Below are positions 17,651 through 24,491 of a DNA stretch of 64,000 nucleotides, piece by piece. A program made the position numbers and the translations under genes. Each line of letters opens with the position of its first letter. The first letter of the stretch is position 1. This stretch comes from Chloroflexota bacterium (GTDB lineage: Bacteria > Chloroflexota > Dormibacteria > Dormibacterales > Dormibacteraceae), in assembly GCA_005883575.1 (NCBI GenBank), contig VBFH01000025.1, forward strand, positions 91,607-155,606, given 5' to 3'. The notes beneath the pieces were generated by a model. It was not told where the DNA came from. It worked only from the letters and a program-made list of their open reading frames with translations, and made no database searches.

Positions 17651-17860
17651 CTACATGTTCGGGCAGTTGTGCGTCGTGGATCCGCTCGACGGAGTTGGAT
17701 TCGGCGACGGCGAGGCCGCGAAAACCGGTGAGGCGAGGAAAAGAGCCACGAGGGCGCTGATCGCGACGATCAATGCCAAGCCGAGCTTGCGCCACGGCCT
17801 CGACTTCGCCGCGACAGGGACTTCATGCGGTGACTGTGCCGGTTGCTCGTCTTCGCTCAC
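17651..17860 (-). CDS. Small single-pass membrane protein
   Basis: This 69-residue protein has a charged cytoplasmic start, one transmembrane helix (KLGLALIVAISALVALFLAS) and a short outer Ser/Pro/Thr tail ending HNCPNM. The GTG start at 17860 has a near-perfect ribosome-binding site, AAGGAGGT, 9 bases upstream. It is the last of three same-strand genes (DegT-like, DksA-like, this one). Function unknown. Confidence 0.68.
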   Translation of the reverse strand: MSEDEQPAQSPHEVPVAAKSRPWRKLGLALIVAISALVALFLASPVFAASPSPNPTPSSGSTTHNCPNM

Positions 17861-17951
17861 CTTGCGATCACCTCCTTGCAATGGGTTTGCTCCCAGTGTG
17901 GGGAGGCAAGCTCAGAGCAAGCTTGGAGCGCCCTCATAAAAGAGGCGCAGC

Positions 17952-18203
17952 TCAGTAAGGGTGGGACTGTTCCCACGCGGCCTGGCATCTGACGCATCTG
18001 ATCGCAGTAGGCAGCGCCTCCAACCGCTCCTCTCCGATGCCACCTCCGCAGTCCTGGCAGCGTCCATATCTCGGATCCTCGGGGCTGCTCGCCGCGGCCA
18101 AAGCCTCGTCGCGTCCGCGGTCCAGAATCCTCTCGATCGCCGTGGCGACAGCCTGGTCGCTCAGGGCTTGCGTTGTGTCTGCATCGCGAAAGCCCCGGCT
18201 CAC
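17952..18203 (-). CDS. DksA/TraR-type C4 zinc-finger protein
   Basis: This 83-residue protein ends in a DksA/TraR zinc finger with four cysteines (CQDCGGGIGEERLEALPTA, then CVRCQ). The N-terminal half is a short helix rather than the long coiled coil of full DksA. Related proteins bind RNA polymerase through the secondary channel. It lies 9 bases downstream of the DegT-like gene and is probably co-transcribed. Confidence 0.82.
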   Translation of the reverse strand: MSRGFRDADTTQALSDQAVATAIERILDRGRDEALAAASSPEDPRYGRCQDCGGGIGEERLEALPTAIRCVRCQAAWEQSHPY

Positions 18204-18212
18204 GACCTCACC

Positions 18213-19454
18213 TTACCGCGGCGACCGCGGCAGCAGGGGCAGTGAATGGGCGTCTTGACCTTCCAGCGCCGAGCTGAGCCTGTCGAGCGAACCGGGCGGC
18301 AGCTCGGGATACGCGGGCAGGAACACGAGCCGCGACAGGAGCTCTCGCGCACACCGTGGCTCGAGGTCCGGCCGGGAGGCTGGAGCAGGGATGGCGGTCA
18401 CGCTGCTGGCCGAGCGAGCGGCGTCGAATCCCGCGGCTCTTACAGCGTCGATCAAACCGTCCGGCTGATCGATCACGACCGGGAACAGCCAGTGGCTGTG
18501 GTCGAGCGCGAAGCCGCCGACGTGCAGGCCGGAGGGAAGCAGTGCCGCCAATCGTTTGCCCGACGCAGATCGCGCCTGCAGGCGCGCGTGGTCGAAGGTC
18601 CCGAGGCGGTGGCGGAGAAATCTCAAAAGCGGAGCGCTCGGGCGCTGCTCGAGACGTCCGACAAGCTCTTCAGTCGACCCGGCCGGAAACGAGTGCGCGG
18701 CGCTGTTCACAAAGCGATCAAAGTCCCTGCCCATCGCGCGCGAAACGCGCGCCACGGCTGTGTAAAGAAGCGGGCGCGTGAACGCCACGAACGCGGCCGT
18801 CTGGACGATGCGCCGGAGATGAGCGCGACGGGTCTGCAGCGGCCATCCCCGCTGGACGGCTCGCATGCGGTCGAGCAAGGCGGGGTCGCGGACCGTCAAC
18901 AGCGCGCCCCCCATGGCGGTCGCGGTCTTCAGGATGCCGAAGCTGAACATCGAGACTTGGGCCGTTGGGTCGCCGGTGTCGGGCGGTCCCTGAAACGACT
19001 GCGCGCAGTCCTCCACCAGCACCAGCCGGTGGCGCCGGCACATCTCGGCCAGCGGAGCCAGGTCGACGCGACCGCCGAAGAGGTGCGCGACCACCAGCAT
19101 GCGGCTCTTTTCCGTGATGGCCCGCGCGAGGAGCTCGGGGTGAGGCGAAAGCGTTGCGGGGTCGAGATCAACGGGGACCGGGACGAGACCGTGGTGCTTG
19201 GCCAGGCGCGGCATATCCGGATGAGTCACGGCTGAGAACAGAACCTCACTTCCGCGTGGAAGCGCCAGGGCGCTCAGCAGCAGGTGGAAGCCGCTGCGCA
19301 CCGAGTAGCACGCGAGCGCGGCTCCCTGCGCCGACCAGAGCCGCTCAACATCGGTCGCCGCCTGCCAGTCGCCGGACGCGCTCATCGTGGAGATCGCATA
19401 GGCCAGGTGCCGGAGCTTGATATCGAGCCGGTGTCGTGCATAAAGGCGCTTCAT
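18213..19454 (-). CDS. DegT/DnrJ/EryC1-type PLP-dependent protein
   Basis: This 413-residue fold-type I PLP enzyme is of the sugar aminotransferase family. VEDCAQSFQG supplies the PLP-ring Asp, and FSFGILKTATAMGGALLT carries the Schiff-base lysine. An insertion of about 60 residues after the lysine (a segment rich in Arg and aromatic residues, with VAFTRPLLYTAVARVSR) departs from typical NDP-sugar aminotransferases and may be amphipathic. No sugar-nucleotide genes adjoin it, so the substrate is open. The start ATG 19454 has a weak GGAA site; an ATG 23 codons later is possible. Confidence 0.82.
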   Translation of the reverse strand: MKRLYARHRLDIKLRHLAYAISTMSASGDWQAATDVERLWSAQGAALACYSVRSGFHLLLSALALPRGSEVLFSAVTHPDMPRLAKHHGLVPVPVDLDPATLSPHPELLARAITEKSRMLVVAHLFGGRVDLAPLAEMCRRHRLVLVEDCAQSFQGPPDTGDPTAQVSMFSFGILKTATAMGGALLTVRDPALLDRMRAVQRGWPLQTRRAHLRRIVQTAAFVAFTRPLLYTAVARVSRAMGRDFDRFVNSAAHSFPAGSTEELVGRLEQRPSAPLLRFLRHRLGTFDHARLQARSASGKRLAALLPSGLHVGGFALDHSHWLFPVVIDQPDGLIDAVRAAGFDAARSASSVTAIPAPASRPDLEPRCARELLSRLVFLPAYPELPPGSLDRLSSALEGQDAHSLPLLPRSPR

Positions 19455-19625
19455 GGCGCCAGATTCCGATCAAGCCGATATCGGAGTCAGTCTCTCCTAG
19501 GTCTCACTTTCGGTATCAGGTTGGATCGCGTCGATTTCCAGTGACCACGCCGAAATCGGGCCGTCAGCCGTTTCTTAACCGACCGGGTCCTCGATCGCGG
19601 CCGAATCTTCGGGAGGGAGCTTCTC

Positions 19626-20168
19626 ATGCAGATACGCCTGCCTCAGACAAGGGGGCCCGTGGTGACCGTGTTTGGAGGGGTCCTCGTCGGGGCCTTTCTC
19701 GCGGGCGCGGGTCCACAGATGGATAGGCTGTGGGACCGGCCCTCGTGCGCGGAGACCGTGATGAAGGCGGTTTCGACGGATAAGACCGTGTCCGGAAGCT
19801 ACGGCTGCTTCGACACCAACCTTCAAACAGGGCTGCAGACGATCGGCATCGACTCCGACAACGCGTTCGCGCTCAAAGTCGGCCAGAACGGTGAGTATCA
19901 CTACGTCCACAAGACGGCGGACGGAGGGTATGTCTACGAATACGACCGGCCGACGCGGCCCCACGACAAGGTGCAGGGGGCGATTTCCGCGCTGGGCCTG
20001 CCGAGGACATCGCGCGACGTGGAGCGTGGCGACCTTTCCGCCGCCTGGCATGAAAGGCATGACCTCGGCGCCGCCTGGGCCGAGATCACGGGGCAAACCC
20101 AGCGTGCGCACAGCCAGCTGTTCACCTTCTATCTCGACGGCAGCGGCAAGATCTCCGCGGTCAAGTAG
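19626..20168 (+). CDS. Hypothetical secreted or membrane-anchored protein
   Basis: This 180-residue protein has a short basic start and a hydrophobic stretch (VVTVFGGVLVGAFLAGAG) that acts as signal peptide or anchor, followed by a globular domain rich in Tyr, Gly and Asp. A strong site, GGGAGGGAG, precedes the ATG. I do not recognise the family. It lies alone between divergent and unrelated genes. Confidence 0.7.
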   Translation: MQIRLPQTRGPVVTVFGGVLVGAFLAGAGPQMDRLWDRPSCAETVMKAVSTDKTVSGSYGCFDTNLQTGLQTIGIDSDNAFALKVGQNGEYHYVHKTADGGYVYEYDRPTRPHDKVQGAISALGLPRTSRDVERGDLSAAWHERHDLGAAWAEITGQTQRAHSQLFTFYLDGSGKISAVK

Positions 20169-20193
20169 CCCGATTTCGCGCTAGACTCAAAGC

Positions 20194-20207
20194 CGAACGT
20201 GCGTTCG
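20194..20207. promoter_or_regulatory. LexA (SOS) box upstream of the HNH gene
   Basis: CGAACGTGCGTTCG is a perfect palindrome and fits the Gram-positive LexA consensus CGAACRNRYGTTYG at every position. It lies 13 bases before the proposed TTG start of the HNH nuclease gene, where a bound repressor would block transcription. The match is seen directly; LexA control is inferred. Confidence 0.72.
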
Positions 20208-20219
20208 GTTGGGGGTCGG

Positions 20220-20813
20220 TTGCCCGATCGTTTGCGGATTGGGGGCGGCGCCCGTGCCGTCGTCCTCCGAAGGTGCGGGGGCGCATGCGAGAGGTGCGGA
20301 CTCGAATGGCCGTGGGCGCTCTACCTCTTCCGCGTGGACGAGACCGGACCGGCCGCAGCTGCGAACCTGGTGGCGATCTGCGCCGCCTGCTCGGATGGAC
20401 GCGCCGGCGCCTTCGCGCCGCTCCTTAGCGAGCCTTCGCTGCGCGAACGCCTGCGCGAAGCCAACAACCGCCGCACGGGCGCGGCCAGGCTGACGCCGGC
20501 GCGCAGGCGGAGGCTGATCGCGGAACGCGGCGGCTGCTGCCAGACCTGCGGCATCTCCGGCGCGGAACGTCAGCTCGACGTCCACCACCTGCTCGGCGTG
20601 CTTCGAGGGGGCGATGACTCCGAGGCCAACCTCATGGTGCTGTGCTTCGCCTGCCACCGTCACCTCCAGCCATGCGCCGCCGGGTGCGGCCGTTGGGCGA
20701 GAAAGCCCGCATCCGTCTGCAGACGCTGTCAAGTCCGAACCCGGCTTCAGGATCTCTACCCGACGCTGTCGTTGGAGGAGATCAAAGCGCGCCATCCGAG
20801 CCTCATGGCGTAG
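20220..20813 (+). CDS. HNH endonuclease-family protein with two Cys-rich zinc motifs
   Basis: The C-terminal half holds an HNH nuclease core: CCQTCG, then LDVHHLLGVLRGGDDSEANL and LCFACHRH, giving the paired His and zinc cysteines. The N-terminal half carries a second set (CGGACERCG and CAAC), which looks like a degenerate HNH or zinc-ribbon copy, and the extreme C-terminus has another Cys pair. The GTG at 20199 lies inside the SOS box, so I place the start at TTG 20220, which has GGGGG 5 bases upstream; this is a judgement. The protein is 197 residues. The SOS box suggests induction by DNA damage. Confidence 0.82.
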   Translation: MPDRLRIGGGARAVVLRRCGGACERCGLEWPWALYLFRVDETGPAAAANLVAICAACSDGRAGAFAPLLSEPSLRERLREANNRRTGAARLTPARRRRLIAERGGCCQTCGISGAERQLDVHHLLGVLRGGDDSEANLMVLCFACHRHLQPCAAGCGRWARKPASVCRRCQVRTRLQDLYPTLSLEEIKARHPSLMA

Positions 20814-20846
20814 GGAGAACCTCGATCTGCGACTGGTCCATCTCGT

Positions 20847-22238
20847 TCAGCGCGCCAGGGACAGGACGTCACCGAGGACGAATCCGTGTTCGGTGATCTC
20901 GTACCGGTGGACGATCGGACGGTGCTGCATCGCGCGCGTCTTGAGGATCGTGAGGGCTCGCACCAGCTCGGGCCCGTCCTGGACGTACTGGAGAAGGATC
21001 ACGTTGTCGGCGAGGTGTGAGATCCCCTGGTCCGAGATTCGATGCAGCTCGAAGAGCTCAGGGATCTCGACGATGAACATCAAGCTGATCCCGGCGCGCG
21101 TGAAGCGCTGCGTCACTGAAAAAACCCACTCCCGGAATCGAACCGGATCGCCCGCCCCGATCTCCAGGTCGGGGAGGCTGTCGATGACGATCCGCTTCGC
21201 GCCTGTCCTCTCGACGAGCTCCAGAAGCTCATACACCCATTCGTCGATGTTCATGCCGACCACGCCGCGAGACAGGAGGTGGACGTCCGGATTGTCGACC
21301 GACCAGCCAAAGCTGCTCACGATCCGTTCCAGCTGAGTCTCGTTCTCGTGAAAGGTCGCGAGGATACCGGGTTCTCCGGCTTGGGCGCCGTGATAAATGA
21401 AGTGAAGACCCATCAGCGTCTTGCCGATTCCCGATGGGCCGGCTATCAAAGTCGTCGCCCCCGCCCAGAACCCACCTTCGCCCAGAAGTTCGTCCAGAGC
21501 CGCGATTCCCGTCGCGGTGTGCTCGCGCCTGAGCTGATAACGCGAATCGACATGGTCCTCCGCCAGGCGGGGGAAAACTTCGAGGCCCCCATCTGAGATG
21601 CGGTACGTGTGCTCGCCCGATCGGTATCCGCTGCCGCGCAGCTTCAAAACCTGGATTACGCGGACCTCGCGCTCGGCCATCTGCTTGATATCGAGGTCGA
21701 CGATCGCGTCGGCAATCGCAAACTCCGCTTCCACCTGCGCGTGCTCTCGCGTGTACGGCGCGTTCCAGATAGACGTTGCCGCGGCGGCCGTGAGGCGCCG
21801 AACAAGTCCGTACAGAAACTGCCGGAAAGCGCCGATGTCTCCAGCCATCGCGTGGAAGGCCCGGAAGCTGTCGAGGACGACGATCCCGGGCCGCGCCTGC
21901 CGCAGGTGACCGTCGATCGCATGCAGGACCTCATCAAGCCCGCTCTCACCTAGCTGTTGGCCGATGTCCTCGTAGACGACGCGGCCGTCGCGCAGCGCCG
22001 TGCGGTCGAAGAACGTCAGCGATTCCCCGTAGCGAAGAATCTTGTCGAGAGGTTCCGACAGTGTCGAGAGGTACAGGGCGGGTTTTTCGACCGTGGCGTT
22101 CCGAAAAGCCACCTGCTGGCTCAGGATCGTCTTGCCGCTGCCGGGGACACCGACGATCAGGTTGATCGCGTTCTTCAGCAAGCCGCCGCTGAGGATCTCG
22201 TCGAGTCTTTTGACTCCGGTCGGAATACGCTCGTTCAA
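20847..22238 (-). CDS. KaiC-like double RecA-fold ATPase
   Basis: This 463-residue protein has two tandem KaiC/RecA domains. Walker A motifs are GVPGSGKT (30-37) and GPSGIGKT (267-274); Walker B strands are GIVVLDSF and RIVIDSL. It lacks the C-terminal phosphorylation tail expected of the clock protein KaiC, and no kaiA or kaiB is present. Related bacterial and archaeal KaiC-like proteins act as ATP-dependent signalling partners of two-component proteins. It overlaps the MerR-receiver gene by 4 bases (ATGA), so the two are co-translated. Confidence 0.9.
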   Translation of the reverse strand: MNERIPTGVKRLDEILSGGLLKNAINLIVGVPGSGKTILSQQVAFRNATVEKPALYLSTLSEPLDKILRYGESLTFFDRTALRDGRVVYEDIGQQLGESGLDEVLHAIDGHLRQARPGIVVLDSFRAFHAMAGDIGAFRQFLYGLVRRLTAAAATSIWNAPYTREHAQVEAEFAIADAIVDLDIKQMAEREVRVIQVLKLRGSGYRSGEHTYRISDGGLEVFPRLAEDHVDSRYQLRREHTATGIAALDELLGEGGFWAGATTLIAGPSGIGKTLMGLHFIYHGAQAGEPGILATFHENETQLERIVSSFGWSVDNPDVHLLSRGVVGMNIDEWVYELLELVERTGAKRIVIDSLPDLEIGAGDPVRFREWVFSVTQRFTRAGISLMFIVEIPELFELHRISDQGISHLADNVILLQYVQDGPELVRALTILKTRAMQHRPIVHRYEITEHGFVLGDVLSLAR

Positions 22239-22909
22239 CGCTGGAGGCGCGGCTCGCGCGAACGGTCCACCAGCGCGCTGGTGCCCAGCAGGTCGCGCAC
22301 GGTGGAGACGAGGGCCAGCGGCTCGAGCGGTTTGCGCATGAACGCAGCCGCGCCCGAGCGAATCGCCTCGTCTGCGCTGTCGATCGCGGACACCGCGACG
22401 ACGTGCGCCGTCTGCCTCGCGGCGAACTCATTGAGAAGACGAAAGCCCGCGCCGCCGGAGATCAAGAGATCGATGAGGACGATCTGGGGCGATCGCTCCT
22501 CGAAGTGCAGCCGGGCTTGGGTGGCATCGAGGGCGACCACGACGTCGCAGCCCTCTGTGCGCAGGAAATATTCGGCCAGGTCCGCCGCGTAGCTGTCCCG
22601 CTCAGCTATCAAGACCAGCGGTCTGACCTCGTGGGTGGATCCGGAGCCGACCGGCAGATGACCCGCGCCAAGGTCCTCGGACAGAAGCCGGTGCGCGTCC
22701 GCGGCGCTCATGCCGGACTCGATCTGAGACTTGATGAAGCGCAACTTCTCGACCTGCCCACGCGAGTAGAGGCGGTGCGAGCCCTCGCTGCGTCTCGGGC
22801 TGATGAGCGAGTAGCGATCCTCCCAGGCACGTAGAGTCGAGGCTGGGATGTCGAGCATCCGCGCCACCGCACCGATCGAGTAGATGGGCTGATCCTGCTC
22901 GCCGGCCAT
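22235..22909 (-). CDS. MerR-type HTH fused to a response-regulator receiver domain
   Basis: This 224-residue regulator has an N-terminal MerR-family DNA-binding domain (YSIGAVARMLDIPASTLRAWEDRYSLISPRR, with HRLYSRGQVEKL). A receiver domain follows (about 95-215) with the acceptor Asp147 in VLIDLL and the conserved Lys in FMRKPLEP. The order HTH-then-receiver is the reverse of ordinary response regulators; it resembles LitR/CarH regulators whose B12 domain is replaced by a receiver. The ATG at 22909 has GAGG 9 bases upstream. It heads a two-gene operon with the KaiC-like ATPase. Confidence 0.88.
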   Translation of the reverse strand: MAGEQDQPIYSIGAVARMLDIPASTLRAWEDRYSLISPRRSEGSHRLYSRGQVEKLRFIKSQIESGMSAADAHRLLSEDLGAGHLPVGSGSTHEVRPLVLIAERDSYAADLAEYFLRTEGCDVVVALDATQARLHFEERSPQIVLIDLLISGGAGFRLLNEFAARQTAHVVAVSAIDSADEAIRSGAAAFMRKPLEPLALVSTVRDLLGTSALVDRSREPRLQR

Positions 22910-22932
22910 GCCTGAAACCTCACAATATAGCT

Positions 22933-22951
22933 TATGCAGAGTTGTTGCATA
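22933..22951. promoter_or_regulatory. Dyad operator candidate for the MerR-receiver protein
   Basis: TATGCA-N7-TGCATA forms a 19-base dyad starting 24 bases upstream of the regulator's ATG. A second inverted repeat (GTTGTTGC at 22941-22948 with GCAACAAC at 22982-22989) overlaps it. Both lie in the only AT-rich stretch of the locus, between divergent signalling genes, as expected of an autoregulatory site. Confidence 0.5.
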
Positions 22952-22970
22952 GATTTTCGGATCGTGATAG
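22942..22970 (+). promoter_or_regulatory. Possible promoter for the divergent response regulator
   Basis: TTGTTG, 17 bases, then TGATAG matches a vegetative promoter moderately well, in the AT-rich gap. It overlaps both dyads, so a bound regulator would affect it. It would give a leader of about 200 bases before the response-regulator gene. Confidence 0.4.
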
Positions 22971-23045
22971 TTTTTTGAACAGCAACAACTGCGGAGGCAT
23001 TGCGAAATGTAACGCAGGTGTCGGCTTCGGAGACGAATGGAGGGT

Positions 23046-23125
23046 TCAGCCGGGGCCTGGCGGCGATGGGGCGCAAGAGCGGGCGGCGAGAGCGGGCGCC
23101 GCGCGCCGCCGGGGCCGCCGGCTGA
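23046..23125 (+). promoter_or_regulatory. Long hairpin in the leader of the response-regulator gene
   Basis: TCAGCCGG (23046-23053) pairs with CCGGCTGA (23118-23125), and GGCGGCG (23059-23065) pairs with CGCCGCC (23104-23110), forming a long GC-rich stem. It ends 3 bases before an ATG at 23129 that lacks a ribosome-binding site, which supports the later GTG start. Confidence 0.45.
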
Positions 23126-23185
23126 AACATGATGCTGGGGGCGATTCGACCTGTGAAGGAAGGGGAGCCGGCCGGGGGGAGATCG

Positions 23186-23563
23186 GTGATCCTGGTCGAC
23201 GACGATGTCACGACGGCGGAGATGTACCGTGTCGGGCTCGAGGCGTTCGGCTTCAGCGTGACCGTTGCCCATGACGCGGAGGAGATGTTCCGCAACATCG
23301 ACGGTCAGGTGCCCGACATCCTCGTCCTCGATTGGCACCTGCCTGGCATGCATGGTGATGAGATCCTGCATCACATCCGCCTGGACGAACGGACCAGGGC
23401 GCTCCCTGTTTTCATGCTGAGCAACTACCCCGGGGGGAAGGACGGCGAGATCGACCGCGTGTTCCTGGCAGGGGCGCTGGCCTGGCTCGAGAAGGTCAAG
23501 ACGCCGCCGGCGTTGCTCGCCGAGAAGCTCACCGAAGCCCTGAGACCCGCGCCAGGCTCATAA
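23186..23563 (+). CDS. Single-domain response regulator (CheY-like)
   Basis: This receiver-only protein has the acidic pocket VILVDDDV, acceptor Asp in ILVLDWHLPGMHG, Ser/Thr position in FMLSNYPGG and the conserved Lys in AWLEKVKTP. It has no output domain. The GTG at 23186 gives 125 residues, the normal receiver length, and has GGGGGGAG 5 bases upstream; an ATG at 23129 would add 19 residues but has no ribosome-binding site. It is divergent from the MerR-receiver/KaiC-like operon and could exchange phosphate within the same system. Confidence 0.85.
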   Translation: MILVDDDVTTAEMYRVGLEAFGFSVTVAHDAEEMFRNIDGQVPDILVLDWHLPGMHGDEILHHIRLDERTRALPVFMLSNYPGGKDGEIDRVFLAGALAWLEKVKTPPALLAEKLTEALRPAPGS

Positions 23564-23599
23564 AGACCAAGCCTGGCGGATCGCCTGGATCTCGCCAGG
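23550..23599. terminator. Alternating inverted repeats at the end of the response-regulator gene
   Basis: CGCCAGGC (23550-23557), GCCTGGCG (23571-23578) and CGCCAGG (23593-23599) can pair in two mutually exclusive ways around the stop codon. The site lies between convergent genes, as a bidirectional terminator would, but it has no U-tract. Confidence 0.35.
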
Positions 23600-23620
23600 G
23601 CGACCGGATGAGCCACGCGG

Positions 23621-23863
23621 CTACGAGAAACGGCGGATGAACATGAACATCGCCGGCACCCACTGCTCGTCGACGACCGGCCGGCGGCGGACGCGGCGGC
23701 GCAGGAACCCCCACACGGCAAGCTCGCCAGACCGCGTCGGGTTGGCCTTGTCCTCGAGCGCCAGCTCCCGCGACAGTCCGTCGTCGCCGTCGAGCGGCGC
23801 GAAGATCGAGTACATGCTTTTCCGCTCGAGGCTGCGCAGGTCCCTCTCTTCGAGACGGCTCAT
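23621..23863 (-). CDS. Small hypothetical protein
   Basis: This 80-residue soluble protein begins MSRLEERDLRSLERKSMYSIF and ends VDEQWVPAMFMFIRRFS, with an acidic middle and an Arg-rich patch. The ATG has no clear ribosome-binding site, and the gene lies between convergent and divergent regulators. The composition looks protein-like rather than shadow-like. Family not recognised. Confidence 0.5.
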   Translation of the reverse strand: MSRLEERDLRSLERKSMYSIFAPLDGDDGLSRELALEDKANPTRSGELAVWGFLRRRVRRRPVVDEQWVPAMFMFIRRFS

Positions 23864-23945
23864 CGGATTGATTGTGACACCACGGTCGCGGGGTGACACC
23901 CTCGTCTGAGTTCCGCCCGTAGTAGAGGTATGGGATGGCATGTAG

Positions 23946-24491
23946 GTGACGAGCGGCGATCGAGAGCAGGCTCTCATCGCTCGCGCCACGGCGGGTGATC
24001 GATCGGCGTACGAGCGCCTCCTCGAACCCACCGTCCGCCCGGCCACGAGGCTTGCGTTTGCCATGCTGCACGATCGGTCGGAGGCCGAGGACGTGTTCCA
24101 GGAGTCGGCCCTCAAGGCCTGGCGACACATGCGAAGCCTTCGCCCAGGCAGTCCCTTTCAACCGTGGTTCATGGGCATCGTCGCCAACCAGTGCCGTGAG
24201 GTCCGCAGGGGTAGGTGGTGGCGATTGATCCGAGTCCCGGATGTGGCCGCGCCTGAGCCGGCCGACGAGACGGCGGCCTGGCTGGAGGGCGAGGAGCTGC
24301 TTCGCGCAGTGGGGCTGCTTCCGCACGACCAGCGCGTGGCCGTGATTCTCCATTTCCACCTCGACATGCCGCTGAGCGATGTCGCGCTTGCCCTGGGCAT
24401 TACGCAGGCCGGCGTGAAGACGCGGATCAACCGCACGCTCAAACGCCTGCGCCCGGCGATCGGAGCTGCTGAGGTCAAGATCGATGGCTGA
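23946..24491 (+). CDS. ECF-type RNA polymerase sigma factor
   Basis: This 181-residue sigma factor has region 2 (DRSEAEDVFQESALKAWRHM, 2.2-2.4) and region 4 (LLPHDQRVAVILHFHLDMPLSDVALALGITQAGVKTRINRTL split by the HTH turn). It lacks regions 1 and 3, as in the ECF group. The GTG start has no strong ribosome-binding site. Its last 8 bases overlap the next gene, the arrangement typical of a sigma factor and its membrane-bound anti-sigma partner. Confidence 0.93.
   Translation: MTSGDREQALIARATAGDRSAYERLLEPTVRPATRLAFAMLHDRSEAEDVFQESALKAWRHMRSLRPGSPFQPWFMGIVANQCREVRRGRWWRLIRVPDVAAPEPADETAAWLEGEELLRAVGLLPHDQRVAVILHFHLDMPLSDVALALGITQAGVKTRINRTLKRLRPAIGAAEVKIDG

Noticed and set aside
20847..22238. 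Circadian clock KaiC
   Set aside because: No kaiA or kaiB, no C-terminal phosphorylation region, and the operon partner is a receiver protein. KaiC-like is the safer name.
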